Below the pieces are notes generated by a model. It made no database searches. It was given only the letters and a program-made list of their open reading frames with translations, and was not told where the DNA came from. A DNA stretch of 64,000 nt from the NCBI GenBank assembly GCA_035569495.1, contig DATMMX010000011.1, positions 478,118 to 542,117 of the forward strand, given 5' to 3'. The first letter of the stretch is position 1. Every line of letters starts with the position of its first letter. A program made the translations under genes and the position numbers. The DNA is from DASRDZ01 sp035569495. Lineage in GTDB: Bacteria; Chloroflexota; Dormibacteria; Aeolococcales; Aeolococcaceae. Below, piece by piece: positions 8,749-16,493 of this stretch.

Positions 8749-9107
8749 CCGGATACCGCTTCACCGCGTCGCACGAGTGGGTCGACGGCGGTTCGCGCGT
8801 CGGCATCACCGACTATGCGCAGCAGCAGCTCGGTGACGTCATCTTTCTGGAGCTGCCCGAGGTGGGCCGCACGTTGAGCGCGGGCGAGCGCTTCGGGGTC
8901 ATCGAGTCGGTGAAGGCCGCCAGCGACCTGTACGCGCCGGTCGGCGGCCGCGTCGTCGAGGTCAACGACAAGCTCGTCGACGCGCCGGAAAAGGTCAACA
9001 GTGACCCATACGGCGAGGGCTGGCTGATGCGCCTCGAAGACGTGGACGAGACCGGCGCCGAGCTGGTCGAGCTGGACGCCTACGACGCGCTGACGGCGGG
9101 CCACTGA
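8736..9107 (+). CDS. gcvH: glycine cleavage system H protein
   Basis: 123 residues, typical length. The lipoyl attachment lysine is Lys60 in GVIESVKAASDLYAPVGG, and the N-terminal YRFTASHEWV and C-terminal NSDPYGEGWLMRL blocks are canonical. It shuttles the aminomethyl group between the P and T proteins. The ATG at 8736 lies inside the end of gcvT, with GGAG in the overlapping coding sequence as a possible ribosome-binding site. Confidence 0.96.
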   Translation: MADLTGYRFTASHEWVDGGSRVGITDYAQQQLGDVIFLELPEVGRTLSAGERFGVIESVKAASDLYAPVGGRVVEVNDKLVDAPEKVNSDPYGEGWLMRLEDVDETGAELVELDAYDALTAGH

Positions 9108-9153
9108 GCCGCCCTGGCGCGGTCCGGCGGCGGAGTCGGGCAGACTTGCGGAC

Positions 9154-9729
9154 GTGAGCTTCGACCCCCACGCCGACGCCGAGCACCTGCGCGAGACCCT
9201 GGTGTCGCGCCGGGCGATCTTCGCGGGGCGCCTGTTGCACGTCTACCAAGACGAGGTGCGGCTGCCCGACGGGCGGCCGGCCGGGCGCGAGATCGTCCAG
9301 CACCGCGGGGCCGTGGCCATCGTGCCGGTGGCGCCCGACGGGCGGGTGGTGCTGGTGCGGCAGTGGCGCCACGCGGTGGAGCGGGCGCTGTGGGAGATTC
9401 CGGCGGGGACGCGCGACGAGGGCGAGGAGCCGTTTGCGACGGCGCGGCGCGAGCTGGCGGAGGAGACGGGCTATACGGCGGCGTCGTGGCGCTCCTTGGG
9501 CGAGGCGTGCGTGGCGCCGGGGTATTCCAGCGAGCTGCTGTGGTTCTACCTGGCCGAGTCGCTGACCTCGGGCGAGACCTCGACCGATCCGGACGAGAAG
9601 CTCGACGTGCGGCTGTTCGAGCCGTCCGAGGTGGCCCAGCTGCTGTCCTCGGGCGCCACCGACATGAAGACCGTTGCCGGGCTGGCCCTGGCCGGGCGGC
9701 TCCCGGCCCTCGACGGAGTGGCGCTGTGA
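9154..9729 (+). CDS. NUDIX hydrolase, ADP-ribose pyrophosphatase type
   Basis: 191 residues. The NUDIX box runs GTRDEGEEPFATARRELAEETGY (catalytic REXXEE glutamates) preceded by the VRQWRHAVERALWEIPAG segment typical of ADP-sugar pyrophosphatases, with a C-terminal acidic loop after APGYSSELLWFYLAE. Probably hydrolyses ADP-ribose or a related nucleoside diphosphate sugar. GTG start; CAGACT lies 7 nt upstream (9141-9146) and could be a -10 for a leaderless transcript. Overlaps the following RG-rich protein gene by 4 nt. Confidence 0.9.
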   Translation: MSFDPHADAEHLRETLVSRRAIFAGRLLHVYQDEVRLPDGRPAGREIVQHRGAVAIVPVAPDGRVVLVRQWRHAVERALWEIPAGTRDEGEEPFATARRELAEETGYTAASWRSLGEACVAPGYSSELLWFYLAESLTSGETSTDPDEKLDVRLFEPSEVAQLLSSGATDMKTVAGLALAGRLPALDGVAL

Positions 9730-10436
9730 GCGACCCGGACGAGCTGACCGCCACGGCGCCGAACCCGCCGCTGGGCAACGCCGACGACTACGTCGAGCGG
9801 GCCATCGAGAGCGTGCTGGAGCAGGTTCCCGACGTCGCCGACGAGGAGCCGGAGGGCAGCGCCAAGCTGCAGCCGTGGGCGGAGACGGCGGCGCCGCCGT
9901 CGAAGTACAAGCGGCCGCTGAGTGAGCTGCTGGAGCAGTACGCGGCGCGGGTTGCCGCCGACCCCGCGGCGGTGGCGGGGCGGCCGCGCGGGCAGCACCC
10001 GGTGGCGGCCTTCTTCGCGCGCTTCACGCCGCAGGGCGGGGGGCGGGGCGGCCGCGGCGACAGCGGTGCGGGCGGCGGCGGACGTGGCGGCCAGGGTGAC
10101 CCCGGTGCGGGCGGCGCGCGGGGGAGACGGCGGCGCGGGCGGCGCGGGGCTCCCGAGGGGCGGGCGACGGCTGCACCGCAGCAGGCAGCTCCGCAGGGTG
10201 GCGGCGGCAGGCGTCCGCAGCGGGGGCCGCGTCCCCAGGGCGCTCCGCGGCCGCAGGGCGAGCAGCGGCCCCAGGGTGAGCAACGGCCCCAGGCGCGGCC
10301 CGCGGGTGAGGCGCCCGGCGCAGGCGGCCAGCAGGCCCGCTCCGGCCGGCGCCGCGGACGGCGGCGGGGTCGCGGGGGAAGCGGCGGCGGTGGTGGTGGT
10401 GCTGCGAGCGGCGGCGGCGCTCCGGCCCAGGGCTGA
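9726..10436 (+). CDS. intrinsically disordered Arg/Gly/Gln-rich protein
   Basis: 236 residues with no recognised domain. An acidic N-terminal 70 residues (ADDYVERAIESVLEQVPDVADEE) contains a short helical segment ending in YKRPLSELLEQYAARVAADP, followed by a low-complexity RGG/GRGG stretch and tandem PRPQGEQ repeats (about residues 165-195), then a poly-Gly tail. The net charge of the C-terminal half is strongly positive, as in RNA-binding RGG proteins. Its GTG overlaps the NUDIX stop by 4 nt, so the two are translationally coupled. RNA binding is inference only. Confidence 0.6.
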   Translation: MSDPDELTATAPNPPLGNADDYVERAIESVLEQVPDVADEEPEGSAKLQPWAETAAPPSKYKRPLSELLEQYAARVAADPAAVAGRPRGQHPVAAFFARFTPQGGGRGGRGDSGAGGGGRGGQGDPGAGGARGRRRRGRRGAPEGRATAAPQQAAPQGGGGRRPQRGPRPQGAPRPQGEQRPQGEQRPQARPAGEAPGAGGQQARSGRRRGRRRGRGGSGGGGGGAASGGGAPAQG

Positions 10437-10451
10437 CCACGCCCGCCGATC

Positions 10452-10457
10452 TACACT
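10452..10457 (+). promoter_or_regulatory. putative -10 (TACACT) for larB
   Basis: TACACT lies 10 nt before the larB ATG at 10468 and immediately after the stop of the RG-rich protein. No Shine-Dalgarno element is seen, consistent with a leaderless or nearly leaderless transcript. Confidence 0.45.
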
Positions 10458-10467
10458 CGCCGAGCCC

Positions 10468-11250
10468 ATGCACGACATCCTCGCCCGCGTCGCCCGGGGC
10501 GAGCTGAGCCCCGCCGACGCCGAGCCGCTGCTCCGCGCCGACCGCGTCGCCCGCCTGGAGGACCGCGCCGCCCTCGACGTCGACCGCCACCGCCGTGGCG
10601 GCATCCCGGAGGTGGTGCTCGCCGGTCCCAAGCCCGCCGCCGACGTGGCCGGCATCGCCGCAACCCTCCTCGACGCCACCGGCCAGGTCTGCATCTCCCG
10701 CATGCGCGCCGGTCATCGCAGCGCGATCCGCCGCCTCACCGAAGAGCGCGCCGCCACGGTCATCGCCTACGGCAGAGGCAGCTGCCGCCTGGTCGCCGCA
10801 GCCACACCCGCCAACGGCGCCCACCAGCCAGCGGCGACCACCGGCCACATCGGCCTGATTGCGGCGGGCACCTCCGACCTCGAAGCCCTGGCCGAGGCCC
10901 GCATGGTCTGCGAGGCCGCGGGATGCACCACCACCCAGGTCGCCGACGTCGGCGTCGCCGGTCTGCACCGCCTCTTCGACCCCCTCGCCGCCCTGCTCGC
11001 CGAGGACGTCGACGCCCTGGTCGTCGCCGCCGGCATGGACGGCGCGCTGCCCTCGGTGGTCAGCGGGCTGGTCCACCTGCCGGTGATCGGCCTGCCCACC
11101 TCGACCGGCTACGGCGCCGGGGGCAAGGGCGAGGCCGCCCTGCTCTCCATGCTGCAGACCTGCGCCCCCGGCCTCACCGTGGTCAACGTCGACAACGGCG
11201 TCGGCGCGGGGGCCGCCGCGGTGCGCATCGCCCTGCAGCGACGGCGGTGA
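10468..11250 (+). CDS. larB: LarB-type pyridinium-3,5-biscarboxylate synthase (AIR carboxylase-like)
   Basis: 260 residues. The C-terminal half has the AIR-carboxylase-like fold with VVAAGMDGALPSVVSGL, PVIGLPTSTGYGAGGKGEAALLSMLQTCAPGL and VVNVDNGVGAGAAA, which are LarB hallmarks; the Cys in LQTCAPGL matches the catalytic cysteine of LarB. LarB carboxylates and hydrolyses nicotinic acid adenine dinucleotide in the first step of nickel-pincer nucleotide cofactor synthesis. larC, larE and a LarA-like racemase are not in the window, so the pathway is completed elsewhere or this is a lone family member. Confidence 0.88.
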   Translation: MHDILARVARGELSPADAEPLLRADRVARLEDRAALDVDRHRRGGIPEVVLAGPKPAADVAGIAATLLDATGQVCISRMRAGHRSAIRRLTEERAATVIAYGRGSCRLVAAATPANGAHQPAATTGHIGLIAAGTSDLEALAEARMVCEAAGCTTTQVADVGVAGLHRLFDPLAALLAEDVDALVVAAGMDGALPSVVSGLVHLPVIGLPTSTGYGAGGKGEAALLSMLQTCAPGLTVVNVDNGVGAGAAAVRIALQRRR

Positions 11251-12032
11251 GCCCGGCGAGCCTCAACCGACTGCCCGTCGAGGCGGTGCTCTTCGACTAC
11301 GGCCTGACCCTGATGACCTACACGCGCCCCGAGGCGGCGCTGCACCGCGCCTACGCACGCGTCGCCGCAGCCATCGGCGATCCCCGCTGGACGGCCGGCG
11401 CCCTGCTCGACGCCGTCCACGACCGCGTCGACGCGCGGGTCGCCGCCCACGAGGCCGCGGGAAGCCTGGAGGAGATCGACATCACCGCCGCCCACAGCGA
11501 GGCCTACCGCGAGCTGGGCATCGACCTCGACCCCCACCAGCTCGACGCCGCCATGCGCGAGGAGCAGGTCGCCTGGTGGGAGGGCATCCACGTCGCCCCC
11601 GACGCCCCGCCCACCCTGCGCACCCTGCGCGACAACGGCCTGCGCCTGGGCATCTGCTCCAACGCCCCCTACCGCCCCGCCAGCATGCGCGAGCAGCTCG
11701 CCCACGTCGGCCTGCTGCCGCTGCTCGACGCCGTGGTCTTCAGCAGCGAGGTCGGCTGGCGCAAGCCCTCGCCGCGCATCTTCGCCGCCGCCCTGGCGGC
11801 CCTCGGCGCCGACCCGCGGACCACCGTCCACGTCGGCGACCGCCTCCGCGAGGACGTGGACGGCGCCCACGCCGCCGGGCTTCGCGCCATCCTCCTGCGC
11901 GAACACCACGACGACCCGCCCGAATGGCTGCCGGACGCCCGCGCCGACGCCGTGCTCGACCGCCTCGCAGACCTCCCCGCCCTGCTCGGGCTGCAACCGC
12001 AAGCCGGGCCAATCTCTATGCGATCGCTATAA
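11247..12032 (+). CDS. HAD-family hydrolase
   Basis: 261 residues. Motif I is VLFDYGLTL (nucleophile Asp, with Gly in place of the usual second Asp, as in some HAD members), motif II LGICSNAP, the conserved Lys in GWRKPSPRIF and motif IV VHVGDRLREDVDGAHAAG. A helical cap lies between motifs I and II (about residues 30-110). The likely reaction is phosphate or halide removal from a small metabolite; the substrate is unknown. GTG start overlaps the larB stop by 4 nt, so co-translated with larB. Confidence 0.85.
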   Translation: MSPASLNRLPVEAVLFDYGLTLMTYTRPEAALHRAYARVAAAIGDPRWTAGALLDAVHDRVDARVAAHEAAGSLEEIDITAAHSEAYRELGIDLDPHQLDAAMREEQVAWWEGIHVAPDAPPTLRTLRDNGLRLGICSNAPYRPASMREQLAHVGLLPLLDAVVFSSEVGWRKPSPRIFAAALAALGADPRTTVHVGDRLREDVDGAHAAGLRAILLREHHDDPPEWLPDARADAVLDRLADLPALLGLQPQAGPISMRSL

Positions 12033-12033
12033 T
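12028..12033 (+). promoter_or_regulatory. consensus -10 (TATAAT) upstream of the XRE-like gene
   Basis: A perfect TATAAT overlaps the TAA stop of the HAD gene. Transcription would start near 12040, giving a leader of nearly 50 nt before the GTG at 12088. No convincing -35 is visible 17 nt upstream. Confidence 0.45.
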
Positions 12034-12087
12034 GCGGTCTCCCGCCCGGCGGGCGAGGCGGGCCAGAAAGCGCGAGGTCCCAGCACG

Positions 12088-12375
12088 GTGGAGTTCCGCG
12101 ACTACCTCAAGGAGAAGTGCCGCGAGCGCGGCATCTCGCTGCACCGTCTGGCCCTGCTCTGCGACCTCAACCAGATCTACTTCTACCAGGCGGTCAACAA
12201 GAACAAGGAGAACCCGCCGCCGTGGGTGCTCCGCCGGGCCGCGCCCCACCTCGGCGTGCCCTACGTCGAGCTGCTGATGGCGGCCGGCTACCTGCGGGAC
12301 AGCGACCTGGTCGAGTGGCAGGAGCACCAGCGGCGCGGCGGCCGGGTCGCGGCGATGGCCGGGCCGGGCGACTAG
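12088..12375 (+). CDS. small helix-turn-helix (XRE-like) regulator
   Basis: 95 residues. The N-terminal 60 residues read FRDYLKEKCRERGISLHRLALLCDLNQIYFYQAVN, an XRE/Cro-type layout in which the recognition helix follows LALLCDLNQ. The C-terminal part is a short basic helix. It probably binds DNA as a dimer; target unknown. The leader from the TATAAT at 12028 contains GC-rich inverted sequence. It lies directly ahead of an ECF sigma gene. Confidence 0.7.
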   Translation: MEFRDYLKEKCRERGISLHRLALLCDLNQIYFYQAVNKNKENPPPWVLRRAAPHLGVPYVELLMAAGYLRDSDLVEWQEHQRRGGRVAAMAGPGD

Positions 12376-12435
12376 GGACACCGCAGCGGCCATGCAGGAA
12401 GGGATGATGGGACGAGACGGCGGCGGCGGCGCGCC

Positions 12436-13116
12436 ATGATCGACACGGCGACGACAGTTGCTGTCGAGAGCGTCCGAAACTCGACGGCTCGCGAGGACGA
12501 CGACCGGCTCATCGAGCGCTTCCGCCGCGGCGACGTGGGCGCCTTCGAGCAGATCTACCGCAACCACCACCGCTACGTGCAGATGCAGGCGCGCCGGGTC
12601 ATCGCCGACGCCCACCGCGCCGAGGACATCGCCCAGGAGGCCTTCCTCCGCCTGGTCCGCCAGCTTCTTGCCAATGATGGCCAGATCAAGCTGCGCGCCT
12701 GGCTGCACCGCACCACCACCAACCTGGCCATCGACGAGCACCGCCGCAGCCGCACCCTGCAGCAGTACCAGGAGCAGCGCTCGCCGATCGACGAGCTGCA
12801 GCGCACCCTCGACCGCGGCGACCGCGGCCACCCCGAGCAGGAGGCCGAGTCCGGCGAGGTGCGCAGCACCATCCGCCGGGTGATCGAGACCATGCCGGCG
12901 CGCTACCGGGCCATCCTGGCGCTGCGCGAGCTGGAGGGCCTCGACTACATCTCGATCGCGCGGGCGATGAACCTGTCGGTGTCGGCCGTGGAGTCGCTGC
13001 TCTTCCGGGCGCGGCGGCGGTTCACCGAGGAGTACCAGCAGGTCGCGGGGGTCGAGCCGCGCCCGTCCGCGCCGCGCCGTCGACGCCGCGGGATGCCGCC
13101 GATCGTCCCCGACTGA
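12436..13116 (+). CDS. ECF-type RNA polymerase sigma factor
   Basis: 226 residues. Region 2 spans about residues 25-95 (LIERFRRGDVGAFEQIYRNHH, then HRAEDIAQEAFLRLVRQ, with the DXXQXXF core-binding signature) and region 4 about residues 140-195 (MPARYRAILALRELEGLDYISIARAMNLSVSAVESLLFRARRRF). A linker rich in Gln/Arg joins them, and the C-terminus is a short basic tail. It directs RNA polymerase to a specific promoter set. No anti-sigma gene is adjacent, so its control is not evident from context. Confidence 0.92.
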   Translation: MIDTATTVAVESVRNSTAREDDDRLIERFRRGDVGAFEQIYRNHHRYVQMQARRVIADAHRAEDIAQEAFLRLVRQLLANDGQIKLRAWLHRTTTNLAIDEHRRSRTLQQYQEQRSPIDELQRTLDRGDRGHPEQEAESGEVRSTIRRVIETMPARYRAILALRELEGLDYISIARAMNLSVSAVESLLFRARRRFTEEYQQVAGVEPRPSAPRRRRRGMPPIVPD

Positions 13117-13159
13117 GGCGTCCGGCGCGCGCTCATCCGGGCCGCGCCACAATCAGCCC

Positions 13160-14428
13160 ATGGCCCCTGACGGCGCGTGGCCGCGCGCGATCATCCACCT
13201 CGACCTCGACGCCTTCTATGCGTCGGTCGAGCAGCTCCGCCGTCCTGAGCTGCGCGGCCGGCCGGTGATCGTCGGCGGGGCCGCCGACAGGAACGGCCGG
13301 GTGATCACCAACCGCGGCGTGGTCAGCGCGGCGTCGTACGAGGCGCGGGTCTTCGGGGTGCACTCGGCGATGCCGCTGGCCACCGCGCTGCGCCTCTGCC
13401 CGCAGGCGGCGGTGGTGCCCGTCGACTTCGCCGCCTACCGCGACAAGTCCGCCCAAGTCTTCGCCATCGCCCGCGTGGTGACGCCGCTGGTCGAGCCGAT
13501 GTCGCTCGACGAGGCCTACCTCGACGTCAGCGGCTCGCGGCTGCGCTTCGGCGAGCCGCCCGCCATCGCGGCACGGCTGCGCGACGAGATCCTCGCCGCC
13601 ACCGAGCTGCACTGCTCCTTCGGCGTCGCCACCACCAAGGTGATCGCCAAGGTGGCCTCCGACCTGCGCAAGCCGCGCGGCTTGGTGGTCGTGCCGCCGG
13701 GGGAAGAGGCGGCGTTCCTGGCGCCGCTGCCGGTGCGCCGCCTGCCCGGCCTCGGCCCCGCCGCCGAGCGCGCCCTGCAGGGGCTCGGCATCACCACCCT
13801 CGGCCAGCTCGCCGGGCTGCCGATCGAGGTGGTGCAGCGCCGCCTCGGCGAGCACGCCGGCGCCTCGCTGTGGTCGCGCGCCCAGGGCATCGACGAGGGC
13901 GAGGTCACCGTCCCCGGGCGGCCCAAGAGCGTGTCCCGCGAGGAGACCTTCTTCCGCGACGTGTCCGACCGCGCCGCGCTCACCGAGCGGATGCGCCACC
14001 TCGCCGCCGACGTGGGCCGCCGCCTGCGCCACGGCGAGTGGCGGGGCCGCACCATCACCCTCAAGCTGCGCTACAGCGACTTCACCACGCTGAGCCGCCA
14101 GGTCTCCCTGCCCACGCCCACCGACGCCGACCTGCTCATCGCCCGGACCGGCATGGACCTGCTCGAAGCCTGCTGGACCGGCGACCCGGTGCGCCTCCTC
14201 GGCGTGGGCGTGTCCTCGCTGGAGGACGCCTCCCAGCTCGACCTCTTCGAGGCGCCCGCCGACCACCGCGACGAGCGCCTCGACCGCGTCCTCGACCAGC
14301 TGCGCACCCGCTTCGGCGACACCGCGGTGCGCCGCGGGGCCACCGCCCCCTCGCTGCGCGACAGCGACTGGCGCGGCGACGACCTGCGCCGCCTCGGCGG
14401 ATCGGACGAGTCCCCGGCGGACCGGTAA
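13160..14428 (+). CDS. dinB: DNA polymerase IV (Y family)
   Basis: 422 residues. The palm motif HLDLDAFYASVEQL and the catalytic SLDEAYLDVSG carry the metal-binding carboxylates; YEARVFGVHSAMPLATALRLCP and the helix-hairpin-helix LPGLGPAAERALQGLGI follow, and the little-finger domain lies at about residues 240-360. It copies past damaged template bases. A CACAAT hexamer lies 6 nt before the ATG. No LexA box like the one at 51068 is seen in the 44 nt between the preceding gene and dinB, so SOS control is not evident here. Confidence 0.95.
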   Translation: MAPDGAWPRAIIHLDLDAFYASVEQLRRPELRGRPVIVGGAADRNGRVITNRGVVSAASYEARVFGVHSAMPLATALRLCPQAAVVPVDFAAYRDKSAQVFAIARVVTPLVEPMSLDEAYLDVSGSRLRFGEPPAIAARLRDEILAATELHCSFGVATTKVIAKVASDLRKPRGLVVVPPGEEAAFLAPLPVRRLPGLGPAAERALQGLGITTLGQLAGLPIEVVQRRLGEHAGASLWSRAQGIDEGEVTVPGRPKSVSREETFFRDVSDRAALTERMRHLAADVGRRLRHGEWRGRTITLKLRYSDFTTLSRQVSLPTPTDADLLIARTGMDLLEACWTGDPVRLLGVGVSSLEDASQLDLFEAPADHRDERLDRVLDQLRTRFGDTAVRRGATAPSLRDSDWRGDDLRRLGGSDESPADR

Positions 14429-14493
14429 CGCGGCCGTCGAGAGTCCGCTTCGTGCGGTAAAGGCGGAGGCGGACGGGGGACGATGCCGGCGAA

Positions 14494-15117
14494 ATGGTCG
14501 GTCGCCGCCGCGTGTGCTCGCGGCGCCAGGGGCGCGTGCTCGGAGCCGCTCTGGCGGTGACGGCTGCCGCCCTGTGCCTGTCCGCGCCCGTGATCGGAGT
14601 GCGGAGCGCGTTCGCGGAGTCGGAATCGCCGGCGCGCCCCGGCCCGAGCCCGACGCCGTTGCCCACGCCGGTGCCGCGGCCGACGGCGACGCCCCGGCCC
14701 ACGCCCTCGCCCACCCCAGTGCCGTCGCCCAAGCCCTCCGAGACGCCCTCGCCGAAGCCCGAACCGTCACCCTCGCCAGCAGCACAACCCACGCCCAGGT
14801 CCGAACCGGCGCCCACGTCCCACCCCGCCGCCGGGGCCGGCGAGCCCGACCAGCCCAGCGCCCAGCCCCCCGCGACACCCGAGCCTGCGTCGCCCGGAGC
14901 AGCCCCGCCGTCCGCCGCCGCGCCGCCGCTGCCCACCCCACGCGCCACGCCCAGCCTGATCACCGAGCTGAGCGCCCTCCCCGCCGCCGTCGCCGCCTAC
15001 GCCCAGGACGGCCACGGCGAGCTCAGCCCCTACGTGGTCGGCGCCGACGCCATGGCCGGGGTCGCAGTCGCCTCCTCCCTGGCCCTCGCCGTCCTGCGCC
15101 GCCGCGGCCTGCTCTGA
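14494..15117 (+). CDS. Pro-rich exported protein with C-terminal membrane segment
   Basis: 207 residues. Signal peptide at about residues 14-42 ending AFAESES, then a 120-residue Pro/Thr/Ser/Ala stalk of TPRPTPSPTPVPSP-type repeats, a short ordered domain (ITELSALPAAVAAYAQDGHG) and a C-terminal helix followed by RRRGLL, a stop-transfer layout. It is probably a cell-surface protein; partner and role unknown. It has no neighbours on the same strand within an operon. Confidence 0.6.
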   Translation: MVGRRRVCSRRQGRVLGAALAVTAAALCLSAPVIGVRSAFAESESPARPGPSPTPLPTPVPRPTATPRPTPSPTPVPSPKPSETPSPKPEPSPSPAAQPTPRSEPAPTSHPAAGAGEPDQPSAQPPATPEPASPGAAPPSAAAPPLPTPRATPSLITELSALPAAVAAYAQDGHGELSPYVVGADAMAGVAVASSLALAVLRRRGLL

Positions 15118-15124
15118 AGCGCCG

Positions 15125-15388
15125 TTACCGCCAGTCGCAGCCGACGATCTCGAAGCCGGCGTCCTCGCTGCACAGCGTGCGGATGCGGGCCACCACGTAG
15201 CGCCGGTCGCCCGGCTGCATCTCGATGGCGCCGTCGCCCTCCACCGTGCCGTGGCGGTACACGGTGATCGGCTCGGCCAGCCGCTCGCGCAGCAGCGCCA
15301 CCAGCTCGGCGTCGCCGTCCATCTCGCCGTCCTCGCCGACCTGGGCGCTGTGCTCGCCGCGGGCGATCGTCCACACCAGCGTGTCCAT
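15125..15388 (-). CDS. hypothetical protein
   Basis: 87 residues, not recognised. Begins MDTLVWTIARGEHSAQVGEDGEMDG and ends with a strand-rich segment containing two cysteines (LCSEDAGFEIVGCDW). No membrane segment. It starts 6 nt after the stop of the sigma-like protein gene, suggesting the two form an operon in which the small protein could be a partner of the sigma-like protein; this is inference. Confidence 0.55.
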   Translation of the reverse strand: MDTLVWTIARGEHSAQVGEDGEMDGDAELVALLRERLAEPITVYRHGTVEGDGAIEMQPGDRRYVVARIRTLCSEDAGFEIVGCDWR

Positions 15389-15394
15389 CGCGAG

Positions 15395-15994
15395 CTACTC
15401 CTCGTCCTCGCCGTCCAGCTCGTCCTCGTCGAGGAAGGGCAGCAGCGACTCGTCGTGCATCGCGCGGGCCTCGGCGAGCATCTCGGCGACGGTCTCGGCC
15501 TTGTCCACCGACCACTCCATCGCGGCGGCCATCTCCACAGTGGTCGGGTCGCGGCCGAAGCGATGACGCAGCTCCACCTCGGCCAGCTCGTACCGCTGGG
15601 CGTCGCGAACGAACGCCTCCCCCGCCGCCTTCTCCTCGGCCTCGCGCTCCACCGCCGCGTCGAGATGGAGGTCGACGACGCGCTCCACGTAGGTGCGCAG
15701 CCCGGACGGCTCACCGCCGCGCCGGGCGTACTCCTCGACGGCGGTGACCACGGCGATCGAGGCCTCCTGGTAGAGGTCGCCGACCTCGAGGCCCTGGTCG
15801 CGGCGGGCGATCGCGGCGTCGAGGGCGAGGCCGAGGTTGTGGCGCACCAGGGTGGCGGTGGCGGCGGGACCGGCGCCGGCCTGGACGCGGCCGAGCAGCT
15901 GGGCGACCTCGGCGTCGGGCAGCGGCGGGTAGGCGCGCACCTGGGCGGCGATGGTGTCGAGCGGGCTGTCCGCAGCCCAGTCCAGGTCCGACAT
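15395..15994 (-). CDS. sigma-70-like protein lacking region 4
   Basis: 199 residues. The sequence PPLPDAEVAQLLGRVQAG followed by LVRHNLGLALDAAI, LEVGDLYQEASIAVVTAVEEYARRGG and TYVERVVDLHLDAAV matches sigma-70 regions 1.2 and 2, and FGRDPTTVEMAAAMEWSVDKAETVAEML matches region 3. It then ends in an acidic tail (DEDELDGEDEE) where region 4 would be. It may bind core polymerase as an alternative or anti-competing subunit, or be a degenerate sigma factor. The TAG stop is 6 nt before the small gene at 15388. Confidence 0.72.
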   Translation of the reverse strand: MSDLDWAADSPLDTIAAQVRAYPPLPDAEVAQLLGRVQAGAGPAATATLVRHNLGLALDAAIARRDQGLEVGDLYQEASIAVVTAVEEYARRGGEPSGLRTYVERVVDLHLDAAVEREAEEKAAGEAFVRDAQRYELAEVELRHRFGRDPTTVEMAAAMEWSVDKAETVAEMLAEARAMHDESLLPFLDEDELDGEDEE

Positions 15995-15996
15995 GG

Positions 15997-16449
15997 TCAG
16001 CCGGCGAGCGACTTCCGTCCCAGGCGGGCGGCGAGGTTCTCGACGGCGCGGGCCACCTCGTGGCGCGCCGCCCCGGCGGAGGCCTTCTCCACGGCGCCGC
16101 CGAAGGGGCCACCGCCGACCGCGTACTTGGCGGTGACCTCGAGCTTGCAGCCGCCGCGCACCGCGCGGACCTGGATGATGATGCTGAGGTCGAGCCGCCG
16201 TCCCTGCTCCAGGGAGAACACGGCGCGGGTGGGGGCGGCGCTCTCGGTGCAGATCAGCACGCCGTGCAGGTTGCGACCGATGATGCCCACCTCGACCTCG
16301 TACTGGGCGTCGAGCCCGACCTCGGGGCCGCCGATGTGGCGCAGGCCGCGCACCGCGGGAAGCCAGTCGGCGTGGCGCAGGTCGGTGGCGGCCGCGAACG
16401 CCTCCGCGGGGGGGACGGGCAGGGTGACGTCGGCGCGCGCCTCGACCAT
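15997..16449 (-). CDS. SRPBCC / polyketide-cyclase-like protein
   Basis: 150 residues. N-terminal strand MVEARADVTLPVPPAEAFAAATDLRHADWLPAV is the classic start of SRPBCC (START-like) ligand-binding proteins; the C-terminal amphipathic helix (EVARAVENLAARLGRKSL) closes the cavity. It probably binds a hydrophobic ligand; which one is unknown. The ATG at 16447-16449 is preceded 10 nt upstream by TACCGT (16460-16465). A GTG at 16461 would add four residues. It ends 2 nt before the sigma-like gene, so the three minus-strand genes 15997-15125 may be one operon. Confidence 0.75.
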   Translation of the reverse strand: MVEARADVTLPVPPAEAFAAATDLRHADWLPAVRGLRHIGGPEVGLDAQYEVEVGIIGRNLHGVLICTESAAPTRAVFSLEQGRRLDLSIIIQVRAVRGGCKLEVTAKYAVGGGPFGGAVEKASAGAARHEVARAVENLAARLGRKSLAG

Positions 16450-16493
16450 GTGAGAGGGCACGGTACCACCGCCGTGCTGGGCGGGTGTTGCCG

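Noticed and set aside
15030..15515. Minus-strand frame over the sigma-like gene end and the 87-residue gene
   Set aside because: Arg/Gly-rich shadow of two better-supported genes in another frame.
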